Positions 51,903 through 59,762 of a stretch of 64,000 nucleotides of DNA are shown piece by piece. Both the position numbers and the translations under genes were made by a program. The notes below the pieces were generated by a model, which was not told where the DNA came from, made no database searches, and saw only the letters and a list, made by a program, of their open reading frames with translations. The stretch is from NCBI RefSeq assembly GCF_000382065.1, contig NZ_KB907506.1, positions 44,987-108,986 on the forward strand, read 5' to 3'. Origin of the DNA: Stenotrophomonas hibiscicola ATCC 19867 (GTDB lineage Bacteria; Pseudomonadota; Gammaproteobacteria; Xanthomonadales; Xanthomonadaceae). How positions within the stretch are numbered: position 1 is the stretch's first letter; each line of letters opens with the position of its first letter.

Positions 51903-52361
51903 ATGAAGTTCGCGCCTGTAGTGTTGTCGAGCCTGCTGTTCGCCGCGGCCCAGGCTGCCGCGCAGGCTCCCGCGGAATGTCCTTCGTTGCCGGCCAGCAG
52001 TGGCCTGCAGTGGCAGCAGCAGGTGTTGGCCGACCTTCTGGTCTGCCGCGCCAGCACCGGGGATGGACGCGAGGTACTGAGCCTGATGCTCAGCGCGCGT
52101 GACCCTGATATTCCGTTGAACCGGGCACTGCGCCAGGAAAAAGGCAGCTTCGGCGGTGAACCGCTTTACTGGTACCAGCCCGATCTCGGTGGCCAGCAGC
52201 CGCCCGGCTATGCCGAGCGCCGCATCAGCGTGGTCAAGCTGGACAAGAAGCGCTACGCGCAGATTTCGCTGTACCCGGACAGCGCCCAGGAGCTGGGCTC
52301 GCTGCAGCAGTTGGCGCAGGGCATGAGCCTGACCCCGTCAGCCGTGGCCGCGGGGCGCTGA
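51903..52361 (+). CDS. Exported hypothetical protein
   Basis: 152 aa with signal peptide (LSSLLFAAAQAAAQAPAE). The mature part has Cys residues at CPSLP and LVCRAS and the segment GEPLYWYQPDLGGQQPPGYA. GGGGGA precedes the ATG. No recognised domain. The 197-bp gap after aqpZ contains nothing else I can name. Confidence 0.65.
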   Translation: MKFAPVVLSSLLFAAAQAAAQAPAECPSLPASSGLQWQQQVLADLLVCRASTGDGREVLSLMLSARDPDIPLNRALRQEKGSFGGEPLYWYQPDLGGQQPPGYAERRISVVKLDKKRYAQISLYPDSAQELGSLQQLAQGMSLTPSAVAAGR

Positions 52362-52417
52362 AGGTGACGGGGATGACTGCCTGGCAGCATCCCCGCAGGA
52401 TCCGACTCGCGGGACGT

Positions 52418-52438
52418 CCGCCGGGCGTGGCCCGGCGG
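52418..52438. terminator. Hairpin between convergent genes
   Basis: 9-bp stem CCGCCGGGC / GCCCGGCGG with a 3-base loop, in the 119-bp gap between the exported hypothetical gene and pirin 2. No T-tract. Confidence 0.5.
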
Positions 52439-52480
52439 CGTTGCCGGCCCCTTTCGACGGGCCATGCCCGGCGCAATCCA

Positions 52481-53332
52481 TCAGAACTTGCCTTCCTGGA
52501 AATCGACGAAGGCCTGCATCAGTTCCTGCCGCGTGTTCATCACGAAGGGGCCATGGCGCATCACCGGTTCGCGCAGCGGACGGCCGGCAACCAGGATCAA
52601 CCGTGCGCCTTCACTGCCCGCCGAGAGGTGCAGTTGCTCGCCTCCGCCCAACACCGCCAGTTCCTGGCGTGCAACGTCGCGCGCAGCGTCCTGCTCGCCC
52701 ACCGTCAGCCCGCCCTCGAACACGTAGGCAAAGGCGTTGTGCCCTTCCGGCAGCGTGTAGGTCCAGGCCCGATCAGGCGCCAAGGTGATGTCGAGGTAGA
52801 GCGGATCGGTGGCCGGTTGCACGATCGGACCCCGGGTGCCGTCCACGCTGCCGGCAATCACCTTCACTGTCACACCCGGCTCCGGCTGCACCACCGGAAT
52901 CCGCTCGGGCGCGAATTCCTGGTACTTCGGGTCAGTCATCTTCTCCTTTGCCGGCAGGTTCACCCACAGCTGGAAGCCGCGCATCTGCCCGCTTTCCTGC
53001 TCGGGCATCTCCGAATGCACCAGGCCACGCCCAGCGGTCATCCACTGCACGCTGCCCGGGGTCAGCAGGCCTTCGTTGCCGTGGTTGTCGCGATGCCGCA
53101 TGCGCCCGTCGAGCATGTAGGTGACGGTCTCGAAACCGCGGTGCGGATGTTCCGGGAAGCCGGCGATGTAATCCTCGGCGCGGTCGGTTCCGAATTCATC
53201 GAGCAGCAGGAACGGATCCAGATCGGGCAGCGTGGGGCCGCCGATGACGCGGGTCAGGCGCACGCCAGCACCGTCGGAGGTGGGCAGGCCACGGATGGTG
53301 CGCAGCACGCGGGCCGGTTCGGGAAGGCTCAT
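52481..53332 (-). CDS. Pirin family protein 2
   Basis: 283 aa from the ATG at 53332 (AGGAG seven bases upstream). Metal motifs: EHPHRGFETVTYML and HSEMPEQESG; second cupin: AFAYVFEGGLTVGEQ. The N-terminal GPTLPDLDPFLLLDEFG is classic for the YhhW/Pirin type. It is divergent from cstA and only distantly similar to pirin 1 at 50002. Confidence 0.92.
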   Translation of the reverse strand: MSLPEPARVLRTIRGLPTSDGAGVRLTRVIGGPTLPDLDPFLLLDEFGTDRAEDYIAGFPEHPHRGFETVTYMLDGRMRHRDNHGNEGLLTPGSVQWMTAGRGLVHSEMPEQESGQMRGFQLWVNLPAKEKMTDPKYQEFAPERIPVVQPEPGVTVKVIAGSVDGTRGPIVQPATDPLYLDITLAPDRAWTYTLPEGHNAFAYVFEGGLTVGEQDAARDVARQELAVLGGGEQLHLSAGSEGARLILVAGRPLREPVMRHGPFVMNTRQELMQAFVDFQEGKF

Positions 53333-53450
53333 GGCGACTCCTGTTGGATGGATGCCAGTGAAGATGGACGCCATACGGCCGTACGCCAATGGATGGCGCC
53401 GCAACCGATTGTTCCATCCCTGATGTTCGCTGCACGTCAGCACAACGAAC

Positions 53451-53465
53451 GTACGACCAAAGTAC
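53451..53465. promoter_or_regulatory. Candidate operator upstream of cstA
   Basis: Short repeat GTAC-GACCAAA-GTAC, 83 bases before the cstA start and about 120 from pirin 2. Spaced half-sites of this kind suit a LuxR-type regulator of acetate or pyruvate use, but I cannot match a consensus, so this is speculative. Confidence 0.25.
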
Positions 53466-53547
53466 TACCGCCGATTCGTCCTGCGCCAATTGACCCTGTC
53501 GAAGGCAAGCGGGACTCTTTGACTGTCTTTCCGGGAGAGAGCACCTC

Positions 53548-55629
53548 ATGAAAGGGTTTTCAAAACTGGGCTGGGCGGTACTCGCCCTGCTCGGCGCATT
53601 CTGTCTGGGCACCGTGGCACTGCGCCGCGGCGAGCACATCAATGCGCTGTGGATCGTCGTCGCCGCGGTTTCGCTGTACCTGGTCGCCTACCGCTTCTAC
53701 AGCCTGTTCATCGCCAACAAGGTGATGCAGCTGGATCCGACCCGGGCCACCCCGGCGGTGATCAACAACGATGGCCTGGACTACGTGCCGACCAACAAGC
53801 ACGTGCTGTTCGGCCATCATTTCGCCGCCATCGCCGGCGCCGGTCCGCTGGTCGGCCCCGTCCTGGCCGCACAGATGGGCTACCTGCCCGGCCTGCTGTG
53901 GCTGGTGGTGGGCGTGGTGCTGGCCGGCGCGGTGCAGGACTTCATGGTCCTGTTCCTGTCCAGCCGTCGCAACGGCCGCTCGCTGGGTGACCTGGTGCGC
54001 GAGGAGATGGGCCAGGTACCCGGCACCATCGCCCTGTTCGGTGCGTTCCTGATCATGATCATCATCCTGGCGGTGCTGGCGATGGTGGTGGTCAAGGCGC
54101 TGGCCGAAAGCCCGTGGGGCATGTTCACGGTGATCGCGACGATGCCCATCGCGATCCTGATGGGCGTCTACATGCGCTATATCCGCCCTGGCAGGATCGG
54201 CGAGATCTCGGTGGTCGGCCTGATCCTGCTGCTGGCTGCGATCTGGTACGGCGGCAAGGTCGCCGCCGACCCGGTGTGGGGCCCGGCGTTCACCTTCACC
54301 GGCACCCAGATCACCTGGATGCTGATCGGCTACGGCTTCGTCGCCTCGGTGCTGCCGGTGTGGCTGCTGCTGGCCCCGCGCGACTACCTGTCGACCTTCC
54401 TCAAGATCGGTACCATCATCGCGCTGGCCGTCGGCATCCTCATCGTGATGCCGGAACTGAAGATGCCGGCGCTGACCCAGTTCGCCGCCAGCGGTGATGG
54501 CCCAGTGTGGAAGGGCGGCATGTTCCCGTTCCTGTTCATCACCATCGCCTGCGGCGCGGTCTCCGGTTTCCATGCGCTGATTTCGTCCGGCACCACGCCG
54601 AAGCTGCTGGCCAATGAAGCGCACATGCGCTACATCGGCTACGGCGGCATGCTGATGGAATCGTTCGTGGCGGTGATGGCGCTGGTGGCGGCCTCGATCA
54701 TCGACCCGGGCATCTACTTCGCGATGAACAGCCCGGCCGCCGTGATCGGTGCCGATGCGGCCTCGGCGGCGCACTACATCACCAACACCTGGGGCTTCAC
54801 CATCACGCCCGAACAACTGACCGCGACCGCGGCGGCGATCGGTGAACCGACCATCCTGCATCGCGCCGGTGGTGCGCCAACGCTGGCGGTGGGCATCGCG
54901 CAGATCCTGCACGAAGCGATTCCCAGTGGCAGCGACGCGATGATGGCGTTCTGGTACCACTTCGCGATCCTGTTCGAAGCCTTGTTCATCCTGACCGCGG
55001 TGGACGCCGGTACCCGCGCCGGGCGCTTCATGCTGCAGGACCTGCTGGGCAACTTCGTGCCGGCCCTGAAGAAGACCGAGTCGTGGACCGCCAACATCAT
55101 CGGTACCGCCGGCTGCGTGGCGCTGTGGGGCTACCTGCTCTACACCGGCGTGGTCGATCCGTTCGGCGGCATCCAGACGCTGTGGCCGCTGTTCGGCATC
55201 TCCAACCAGATGCTGGCTGGCATCGCGCTGATGCTGGGCACGGTGGTGCTGTTCAAGATGAAGCGTGACCGCTATGCATGGGTCACTGCGGTACCGGCGG
55301 TGTGGCTGCTGATTTGCACCACCTATGCCGGCTTCATCAAGATCTTCGACAGCAACCCGGCACAGGGGTTCCTGGCCCAGGCACACAAGTTCCAGGCTGC
55401 CATTGCCAGCGACACCATCACCGCACCGGCCAAATCGGTGGCGCAGATGAAGCAGATCGTGGTCAACGCCTACGTCAACACCGGCCTGACCGCGCTGTTC
55501 CTGCTGGTGGTGGGCGCTGTGCTGGTGTATTCGATCAAGACCATCCTGGCGGCACGCCGCAATCCGCAGCGCAGCGACCGCGAGACCCCTTACGTGGCAC
55601 TGAAGCCGCACGAAATGGTGGATCTGTGA
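53548..55629 (+). CDS. cstA: Carbon starvation protein CstA (pyruvate/peptide transporter)
   Basis: 693 aa, about 16-18 membrane segments. Family motifs: TNKHVLFGHHFAAIAGAGPL, VQDFMVLFLSSRRNGRSLG, TIACGAVSGFHALISSGTTP, MRYIGYGGMLMESFVAVMAL and FGISNQMLAGIALML. CstA and BtsT proteins import pyruvate and possibly peptides. GGGAGAGA precedes the ATG. The ybdD-like gene overlaps its stop by one base, the usual cstA-ybdD pair. Confidence 0.95.
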   Translation: MKGFSKLGWAVLALLGAFCLGTVALRRGEHINALWIVVAAVSLYLVAYRFYSLFIANKVMQLDPTRATPAVINNDGLDYVPTNKHVLFGHHFAAIAGAGPLVGPVLAAQMGYLPGLLWLVVGVVLAGAVQDFMVLFLSSRRNGRSLGDLVREEMGQVPGTIALFGAFLIMIIILAVLAMVVVKALAESPWGMFTVIATMPIAILMGVYMRYIRPGRIGEISVVGLILLLAAIWYGGKVAADPVWGPAFTFTGTQITWMLIGYGFVASVLPVWLLLAPRDYLSTFLKIGTIIALAVGILIVMPELKMPALTQFAASGDGPVWKGGMFPFLFITIACGAVSGFHALISSGTTPKLLANEAHMRYIGYGGMLMESFVAVMALVAASIIDPGIYFAMNSPAAVIGADAASAAHYITNTWGFTITPEQLTATAAAIGEPTILHRAGGAPTLAVGIAQILHEAIPSGSDAMMAFWYHFAILFEALFILTAVDAGTRAGRFMLQDLLGNFVPALKKTESWTANIIGTAGCVALWGYLLYTGVVDPFGGIQTLWPLFGISNQMLAGIALMLGTVVLFKMKRDRYAWVTAVPAVWLLICTTYAGFIKIFDSNPAQGFLAQAHKFQAAIASDTITAPAKSVAQMKQIVVNAYVNTGLTALFLLVVGAVLVYSIKTILAARRNPQRSDRETPYVALKPHEMVDL

Positions 55630-55853
55630 TGAGCACGCAACTGGTTCCCGCCGGCCAGTACCAGGCGCACCGCCGCATCTGGCGGCGCCTGGTGCAGACC
55701 GCACGTCTGTGCTGTGGCATTCCCGATTACGACAACTATGTCCGGCACATGCTGGAAAAGCACCCGGACCAGGAGCCAATGGACTACAAGACGTTCTTCC
55801 GCGAACGCCAGGAAGCGCGCTACGGTGGGCGCAATGGTGGCCGCTGCTGTTGA
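55629..55853 (+). CDS. ybdD: YbdD/YjiX family small protein
   Basis: 74 aa. LCCGIPDYDNYVRHMLEKHP and MDYKTFFRERQEARYGG are the family signature, with a C-terminal GGRCC. It is almost always encoded directly after cstA/btsT, as here (TGATG overlap); it probably assists the transporter. Its stop codon adjoins repeat P7. Confidence 0.93.
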   Translation: MSTQLVPAGQYQAHRRIWRRLVQTARLCCGIPDYDNYVRHMLEKHPDQEPMDYKTFFRERQEARYGGRNGGRCC

Positions 55854-56070
55854 GGGTTGGGTGCCGGGCTTGCAGCCCGGCGCCCGCAGAGGCAACTGCA
55901 ACGGCAACGGCGAAAGCGTCGGCTCTGGTTTTCCGTGAATTTGGCGGGGTGGTGTCGGATGGCGGGGACGCCGTAAACCCGTCCTTGGGGGCTTGGCCGC
56001 AGCATCCATGCCGCGGACACCCCGCCATCCGACACCACCCCACCTTCGACAGATTTCCGTTGACGGCAAG
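55854..56070. repeat. Long modular palindrome, copy P7
   Basis: It starts at the ybdD TGA: GGGTTGGGTGCCGGGC hairpin (CCGGGCTTGCAGCCCGG), GCAGAGGC, AACTGCAACGGCAACGG, arm GGCGGGGTGGTGTCGGATGG, core GACGCCGTAAACCCGTCC and TTGGGGGCTTGGCCGC, closing arm CCATCCGACACCACCCC, then CGACAGATTTCCGTTGACGG. It lies within a gene-free gap of about 420 bp, together with three smaller palindromes. Confidence 0.88.
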
Positions 56071-56080
56071 AAGCATCAGG

Positions 56081-56116
56081 GGGCAGATCCGTTTCCGCGG
56101 GGAAACGGATCTGTCC
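56081..56116. repeat. 16-bp stem palindrome, GGCAGATCCG type
   Basis: GGGCAGATCCGTTTCC / GGAAACGGATCTGTCC with a 4-base loop and one G-T pair. It is a shorter relative of the 19-bp palindrome at 38089. Confidence 0.8.
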
Positions 56117-56146
56117 TTTCTTTGTTCATGGATACCCATGAAGTGC

Positions 56147-56169
56147 ATCCACGCATGACGTGGATCTAT
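56147..56169 (-). repeat. Degenerate SMAG/REP-like palindrome
   Basis: ATCCACGCATGACGTGGAT followed by CTAT where intact copies have CTAC (complement of GTAG). Same family as 12451 and 38035. Confidence 0.65.
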
Positions 56170-56180
56170 CCGGTGGCAGG

Positions 56181-56210
56181 CAAAAAGAAAGCCGAGCGTG
56201 GGCTCGGCTC
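56181..56210 (-). terminator. Intrinsic terminator, probably of the DUF819 gene
   Basis: On the minus strand: stem AGCCGAGC / GCTCGGCT with a 4-base loop, then TTTCTTTTT. It lies about 65 bases after the DUF819 stop. Confidence 0.85.
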
Positions 56211-56222
56211 TGCACGGGGAAA

Positions 56223-56252
56223 GCGTGTCCACGGCAATTGCCGTGAACACGC
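56223..56252. repeat. 30-bp near-perfect palindrome behind the DUF819 gene
   Basis: GCGTGT-C-CACGGCAATTGCCGTG-A-ACACGC: complementary throughout except one pair, with no loop. Such two-fold symmetry suits a dimeric DNA-binding protein as well as an RNA hairpin. Confidence 0.6.
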
Positions 56253-56274
56253 AACATGATCGTCAGCTCAGGAC

Positions 56275-57525
56275 TCAGGCGCCGGCCATCCACTTCAGGA
56301 TCAGGCCGGTGACATACGCCAGCCCGGTGCCGGTGGCATAGCCGACCGTACCCAGCAGCACGCCCACCGGCGCCAGCGTCGGGTGGAACGCTGCTGCCAC
56401 CACGGGAGCCGAAGCGGCTGCGCCGATGTTGCCCTGCGAACCAATGGCGAAGAAGAACAGCGGCGCGCGCAGCAGCTTGGCCACCACCCACAGCACCAGC
56501 ACGTGGGTGGCCATCCAGATCGCACCGAGCAGGAACAGCCACGGCCTGTCCAGCAGCGACAGCAGGTTCATCTGCATGCCGATGCAGGCAATCAGGAAGT
56601 AAAGGAACACCGTGCCCAGCCGCGAAGCGCCTGCCGCTTCCAGCCGGCGCGCACGGGTGAAGCTCAGGCCCAGGCCCATCGCCGTGGACAGCAGGATCAC
56701 CCACACGAACTGGCTGTCCAGGCTGAACTGGCTGGCCCAGCTGATATTGGCCTTGAACCAGCCCGACAGCGGCGCGGCGATGGCGTGGGCCAGGCCGACG
56801 CCACCCAGTGCCACGCCGACGATCACCATCAGGTCGGTCATGCTGGGGATGCGCGCGTTCTGTGCCTCGTAGGCGCTGATTCGTGCCTTCATCTCGTCGA
56901 TGGCGCGGGTGTCGGCCCCGTTGCGGGTATCGATCTGCTGCGCGCGGTTGGCCAGGAACAGCAGGATCGCCATCCACAGGCTGGCACAGGCCACGTCGAC
57001 CACGGCGAACTGGCCGAAGGTGGTGGCGTCGGTGCCGAACACCTCGCGCATGGCCACCATGTTGGCGCCGCCACCGATCCAGCTGCCGGCCAGCGCGGCC
57101 ATGCCGGCCCAGGTATCACCGGCCACGGTTTCCGGGTGGATCAGCTTCATCAGCTGGAACGAGACGATTGCGCCGAGCATGATGCCAGCGGTACCGGCAC
57201 AGAACACGAGCAACAGCTTCGGGCCGAGCTTGATGACGCCCTTCAGATCGATCGACAGGGTCAGCAGGACCAGTGCAGCCGGCAGCAGCACGTCACGCGC
57301 GACCGGGTTGTACAGCGAGGTGTTGTGGCCATCGATGACACCGGCGGTGTTGTAGATGGCGGGAATGAAGTAGCACAGCAGCAGCGCCGGCACCCAGGCG
57401 AAGATCTTCTTCAACAAGGGGGTCGGACCACTGGCAGCCCAGAAGATCAGGGCGAGGGTGGCGGCGATCAGGCCCAGTCCAACGATATCGTTGCTGATCA
57501 GGGCGGTAGCGGGTTCGGTCGGCAT
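56275..57525 (-). CDS. DUF819 family membrane protein
   Basis: 416 aa with about ten membrane segments. Recognisable parts: VLLPAALVLLTLSIDLKGVI, LAGSWIGGGANMVAMREVFG, GNIGAAASAPVVAAAFHPTL and GVLLGTVGYATGTGLAYVTG. DUF819 (YjcL-like) proteins are transporter-like with no known substrate. The gene is alone on its transcript: one terminator follows, and another closes the upstream kinase gene. Confidence 0.88.
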   Translation of the reverse strand: MPTEPATALISNDIVGLGLIAATLALIFWAASGPTPLLKKIFAWVPALLLCYFIPAIYNTAGVIDGHNTSLYNPVARDVLLPAALVLLTLSIDLKGVIKLGPKLLLVFCAGTAGIMLGAIVSFQLMKLIHPETVAGDTWAGMAALAGSWIGGGANMVAMREVFGTDATTFGQFAVVDVACASLWMAILLFLANRAQQIDTRNGADTRAIDEMKARISAYEAQNARIPSMTDLMVIVGVALGGVGLAHAIAAPLSGWFKANISWASQFSLDSQFVWVILLSTAMGLGLSFTRARRLEAAGASRLGTVFLYFLIACIGMQMNLLSLLDRPWLFLLGAIWMATHVLVLWVVAKLLRAPLFFFAIGSQGNIGAAASAPVVAAAFHPTLAPVGVLLGTVGYATGTGLAYVTGLILKWMAGA

Positions 57526-57552
57526 GGGATCCTCTGTCGATCGAAAGAGCGG

Positions 57553-57579
57553 AAAAAAAAGCGCCGCATAAAGCGGCGC
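57553..57579 (-). terminator. Intrinsic terminator after the sensor kinase gene
   Basis: On the minus strand: 7-bp stem GCGCCGC / GCGGCGC with a 5-base loop, followed by eight Ts; 65 bases beyond the kinase stop. Confidence 0.88.
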
Positions 57580-57644
57580 AGTTCCAGATTAACACTGTCT
57601 TCACGCCGGGTCATGCCGCAGCGCGGAGCAGGTCGGCCGTTTGA

Positions 57645-58931
57645 TCAGGCGGGGCGCGAAGCGCCAAAGTCCAAGGTGACGCGTGTCCCGCGCGGCTCGC
57701 AGGGCTGCAACTGCAGTGTCCAGCCCAGGTGTTCACACAGCCGCGCGATCAGGTCCAGGCCGATGCCGCTGCCACGGTCGGCACGCCCGCCGCGGGCCAT
57801 GCGTGCATGGATCGCCGCGATCTCCTCCGGGCTCATGCCGTGCCCGGGGTCCTGCAGGGTCAGCACCGCCGACGGACTCAGCTGCAGTTCGATATGGCCG
57901 CGACCGCTGTTCTCGATGGCATTGCGCAGCAGGTTGCCGATCGCCGCCTGCACCACCGCCATCGGCGCGACGATATCCACCGGCGCGGCCTGGATACCGA
58001 TGCTCAGGTCCTTGTCGCCGAGGAGGTGGCGATGGTCGTCGACGATCTCCGGCAGCAGCTGGTCCAGCGCGATGCGCTCGGCACGCGCCGCCAGGCGCGC
58101 CGGATCGCGCGCCAGCACCAGCAGCAGCTCGATCAACTGCTCCACGCTCTGCGCCGTGCGCAACACCCGCTGCATCTGCTGGCGGGCGCGCTCGGGCAGG
58201 CCCGGTTGCTCCAGTGCCAGTTCGGCGGCACCGGTCATCACGGCGATCGGCGTGCGCAGTTCGTGGCTGGCGGTGCTGATGAAGACCCGCTCACGCTCGA
58301 CGAACTGCTCATTGCGGTCAAGGTAATCGTTCAGTGCATCGGCGATGGTATGCAGTTCGGAACTGCCGCGTGGATCGACCTCGATTCGCTGGCCCTGCAC
58401 GCCCGGCCGCAACGCGGCGATGTGCTGTGCCAGCAGGCTCAGCGGGCGCACCATGCGTTCCATGCCGAACGACGCCATCAGTACGGTGACGAAGATCATG
58501 ATCACCCCGGCCAGCATCACCCAGCGCGTGGCGAACTGTTCCAGGTCATGAAAATCGGAAATGTCCAGAACCAGCGCGACCCGGCCCATCGACTCGGTTT
58601 CGCGCACCATCACCGCCGTCTCACGGCCCTTGATCATTACGCCGTCATGCAGCCCCGGATGCAACGTACGCAGAGCGTCGGGCAGGTTGACCGCATCGAA
58701 GCGATACAGGCTGAGCGTGTCCGAATCCTGCCAGCGGTAATGCGGCTCATGCTCGACGTGCTCGACGATGCTGTCCAGTTCGGAGTTGAGCAGTGCGCGC
58801 CAGGCGGCGTGCTCGGCATGCTCGTGCACATAGTTGCCAACGCTGAACACCGCAAGTGAAAGCAGCGCCAGATAGCCCAGCAACCACCACACGACCCGAC
58901 GGTACAACGGGCCCGGCTTACGCGCCTTCAT
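57645..58931 (-). CDS. Sensor histidine kinase
   Basis: 428 aa from the ATG at 58931 (AAGG six bases upstream; earlier in-frame starts exist to 58949). Two membrane segments (VVWWLLGYLALLSLAVFSVG; VMLAGVIMIFVTVLMASFG) flank a periplasmic loop of about 110 aa. HAMP, the dimerisation His in FISTASHELRTPIAVMTG, N box NLLRNAIENSG, G1 LQDPGHGMSPEE and G2 GSGIGLDLIA follow. The stop-start overlap with the regulator gene indicates a pair. Its periplasmic loop is acidic and His-rich (EHVEHEPHYRW), perhaps cation- or peptide-sensing; that is inference. Confidence 0.92.
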   Translation of the reverse strand: MKARKPGPLYRRVVWWLLGYLALLSLAVFSVGNYVHEHAEHAAWRALLNSELDSIVEHVEHEPHYRWQDSDTLSLYRFDAVNLPDALRTLHPGLHDGVMIKGRETAVMVRETESMGRVALVLDISDFHDLEQFATRWVMLAGVIMIFVTVLMASFGMERMVRPLSLLAQHIAALRPGVQGQRIEVDPRGSSELHTIADALNDYLDRNEQFVERERVFISTASHELRTPIAVMTGAAELALEQPGLPERARQQMQRVLRTAQSVEQLIELLLVLARDPARLAARAERIALDQLLPEIVDDHRHLLGDKDLSIGIQAAPVDIVAPMAVVQAAIGNLLRNAIENSGRGHIELQLSPSAVLTLQDPGHGMSPEEIAAIHARMARGGRADRGSGIGLDLIARLCEHLGWTLQLQPCEPRGTRVTLDFGASRPA

Positions 58932-59631
58932 CGTCATCCTTGCCGGCATCGCTGGTGGAACTCACCGCCAACCGGTAGCCCACCCGCGGCAGCGTGTGGA
59001 TCAGTTTCTTGGCGAACGGGCCGTCGACGCTGCGACGCAACTCGTAGACGTGCGAGCGCAGCAGGTCACCATCCGGCGGCTCATCGCCCCACAGGGCGAA
59101 CTCCAGCTGCTGTCGTGTCACCGCCCCCGGGCTGGCCCGCATCAGCACTTCCAGCAATTTGCGGCAGGCCGGGTACAGGTGCAGCAGCTGGCCCCCACGC
59201 TGGGCCTCCAGCGTTGCCAGATCCAGTACCAGGTCGCCCACCTGCAGGCGCTTGCGCGGGTTGCGGCCCTGCGCACGCAGCAACAGCGCCTCCAGCCGCA
59301 CCTCCAGTTCTGGCAGCGCGAACGGCTTGGTCAGGTAGTCGTCGGCACCGGCGCGGAAGCCGGCAATCTTGTCCGGCAGCTCGTCACGCGCGGTCAGCAT
59401 GATCACCGGCACTTCCGATGCTTGCTCGGCGCGCAGCCGGCGCAGCACCTCCGGGCCCTCCATGCGCGGCAGCATCCAGTCCAGGATCACGGCGTCGTAA
59501 GGGTGGCTGCCGGCCAGGTGCAGGCCGGTGATGCCATCCGGGGCCACGTCAAGCACATGCCCGCGCGACTCGAAATAGTCGAACAGGTTGGCTACCAGCT
59601 GGCGGTTGTCCTCGATCACCAACAGACGCAT
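58918..59631 (-). CDS. OmpR-family response regulator
   Basis: 237 aa from the ATG at 59631. Receiver: LLVIEDNRQLVANLFDYF, phosphoacceptor Asp in AVILDWMLPRMEGPEVL, TARD and LTKPFALPELEVRL. Winged-helix C-terminal domain (about 130-225): SPGAVTRQQLEFALWGDEP, LRSHVYELRRSVDGPF, IHTLPRVGYRL. It overlaps the kinase gene and is divergent from the glycosyltransferase operon, a likely target. Confidence 0.93.
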   Translation of the reverse strand: MRLLVIEDNRQLVANLFDYFESRGHVLDVAPDGITGLHLAGSHPYDAVILDWMLPRMEGPEVLRRLRAEQASEVPVIMLTARDELPDKIAGFRAGADDYLTKPFALPELEVRLEALLLRAQGRNPRKRLQVGDLVLDLATLEAQRGGQLLHLYPACRKLLEVLMRASPGAVTRQQLEFALWGDEPPDGDLLRSHVYELRRSVDGPFAKKLIHTLPRVGYRLAVSSTSDAGKDDDEGA

Positions 59632-59762
59632 GCACGAAACACCCACGGAAGTTCGTACCATGGTAGCGCCGCGCATGTCGGAATGCGGTCGCCCCGGCCC
59701 CGCTCTGACGCTTTTCCCACCCCTGCCACCTCAGAATGGCCGTTTTGCTCCCGGAGCCTGCC
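59632..59762. promoter_or_regulatory. Divergent promoter region of regulator and lipid-modification operon
   Basis: About 130 bp between the two starts. It contains the 10-bp palindrome TACCATGGTA (59656-59665) and GCATGTCGGAATGC nearby. No confident -35/-10 or regulator direct repeat is visible to me. Confidence 0.4.

Noticed and set aside
53560..56250. 896-codon open frame antisense to cstA and ybdD
   Set aside because: Rich in His, Arg, Gln and Asp as in reversed hydrophobic codons; crosses an intergenic repeat and has no start signal.
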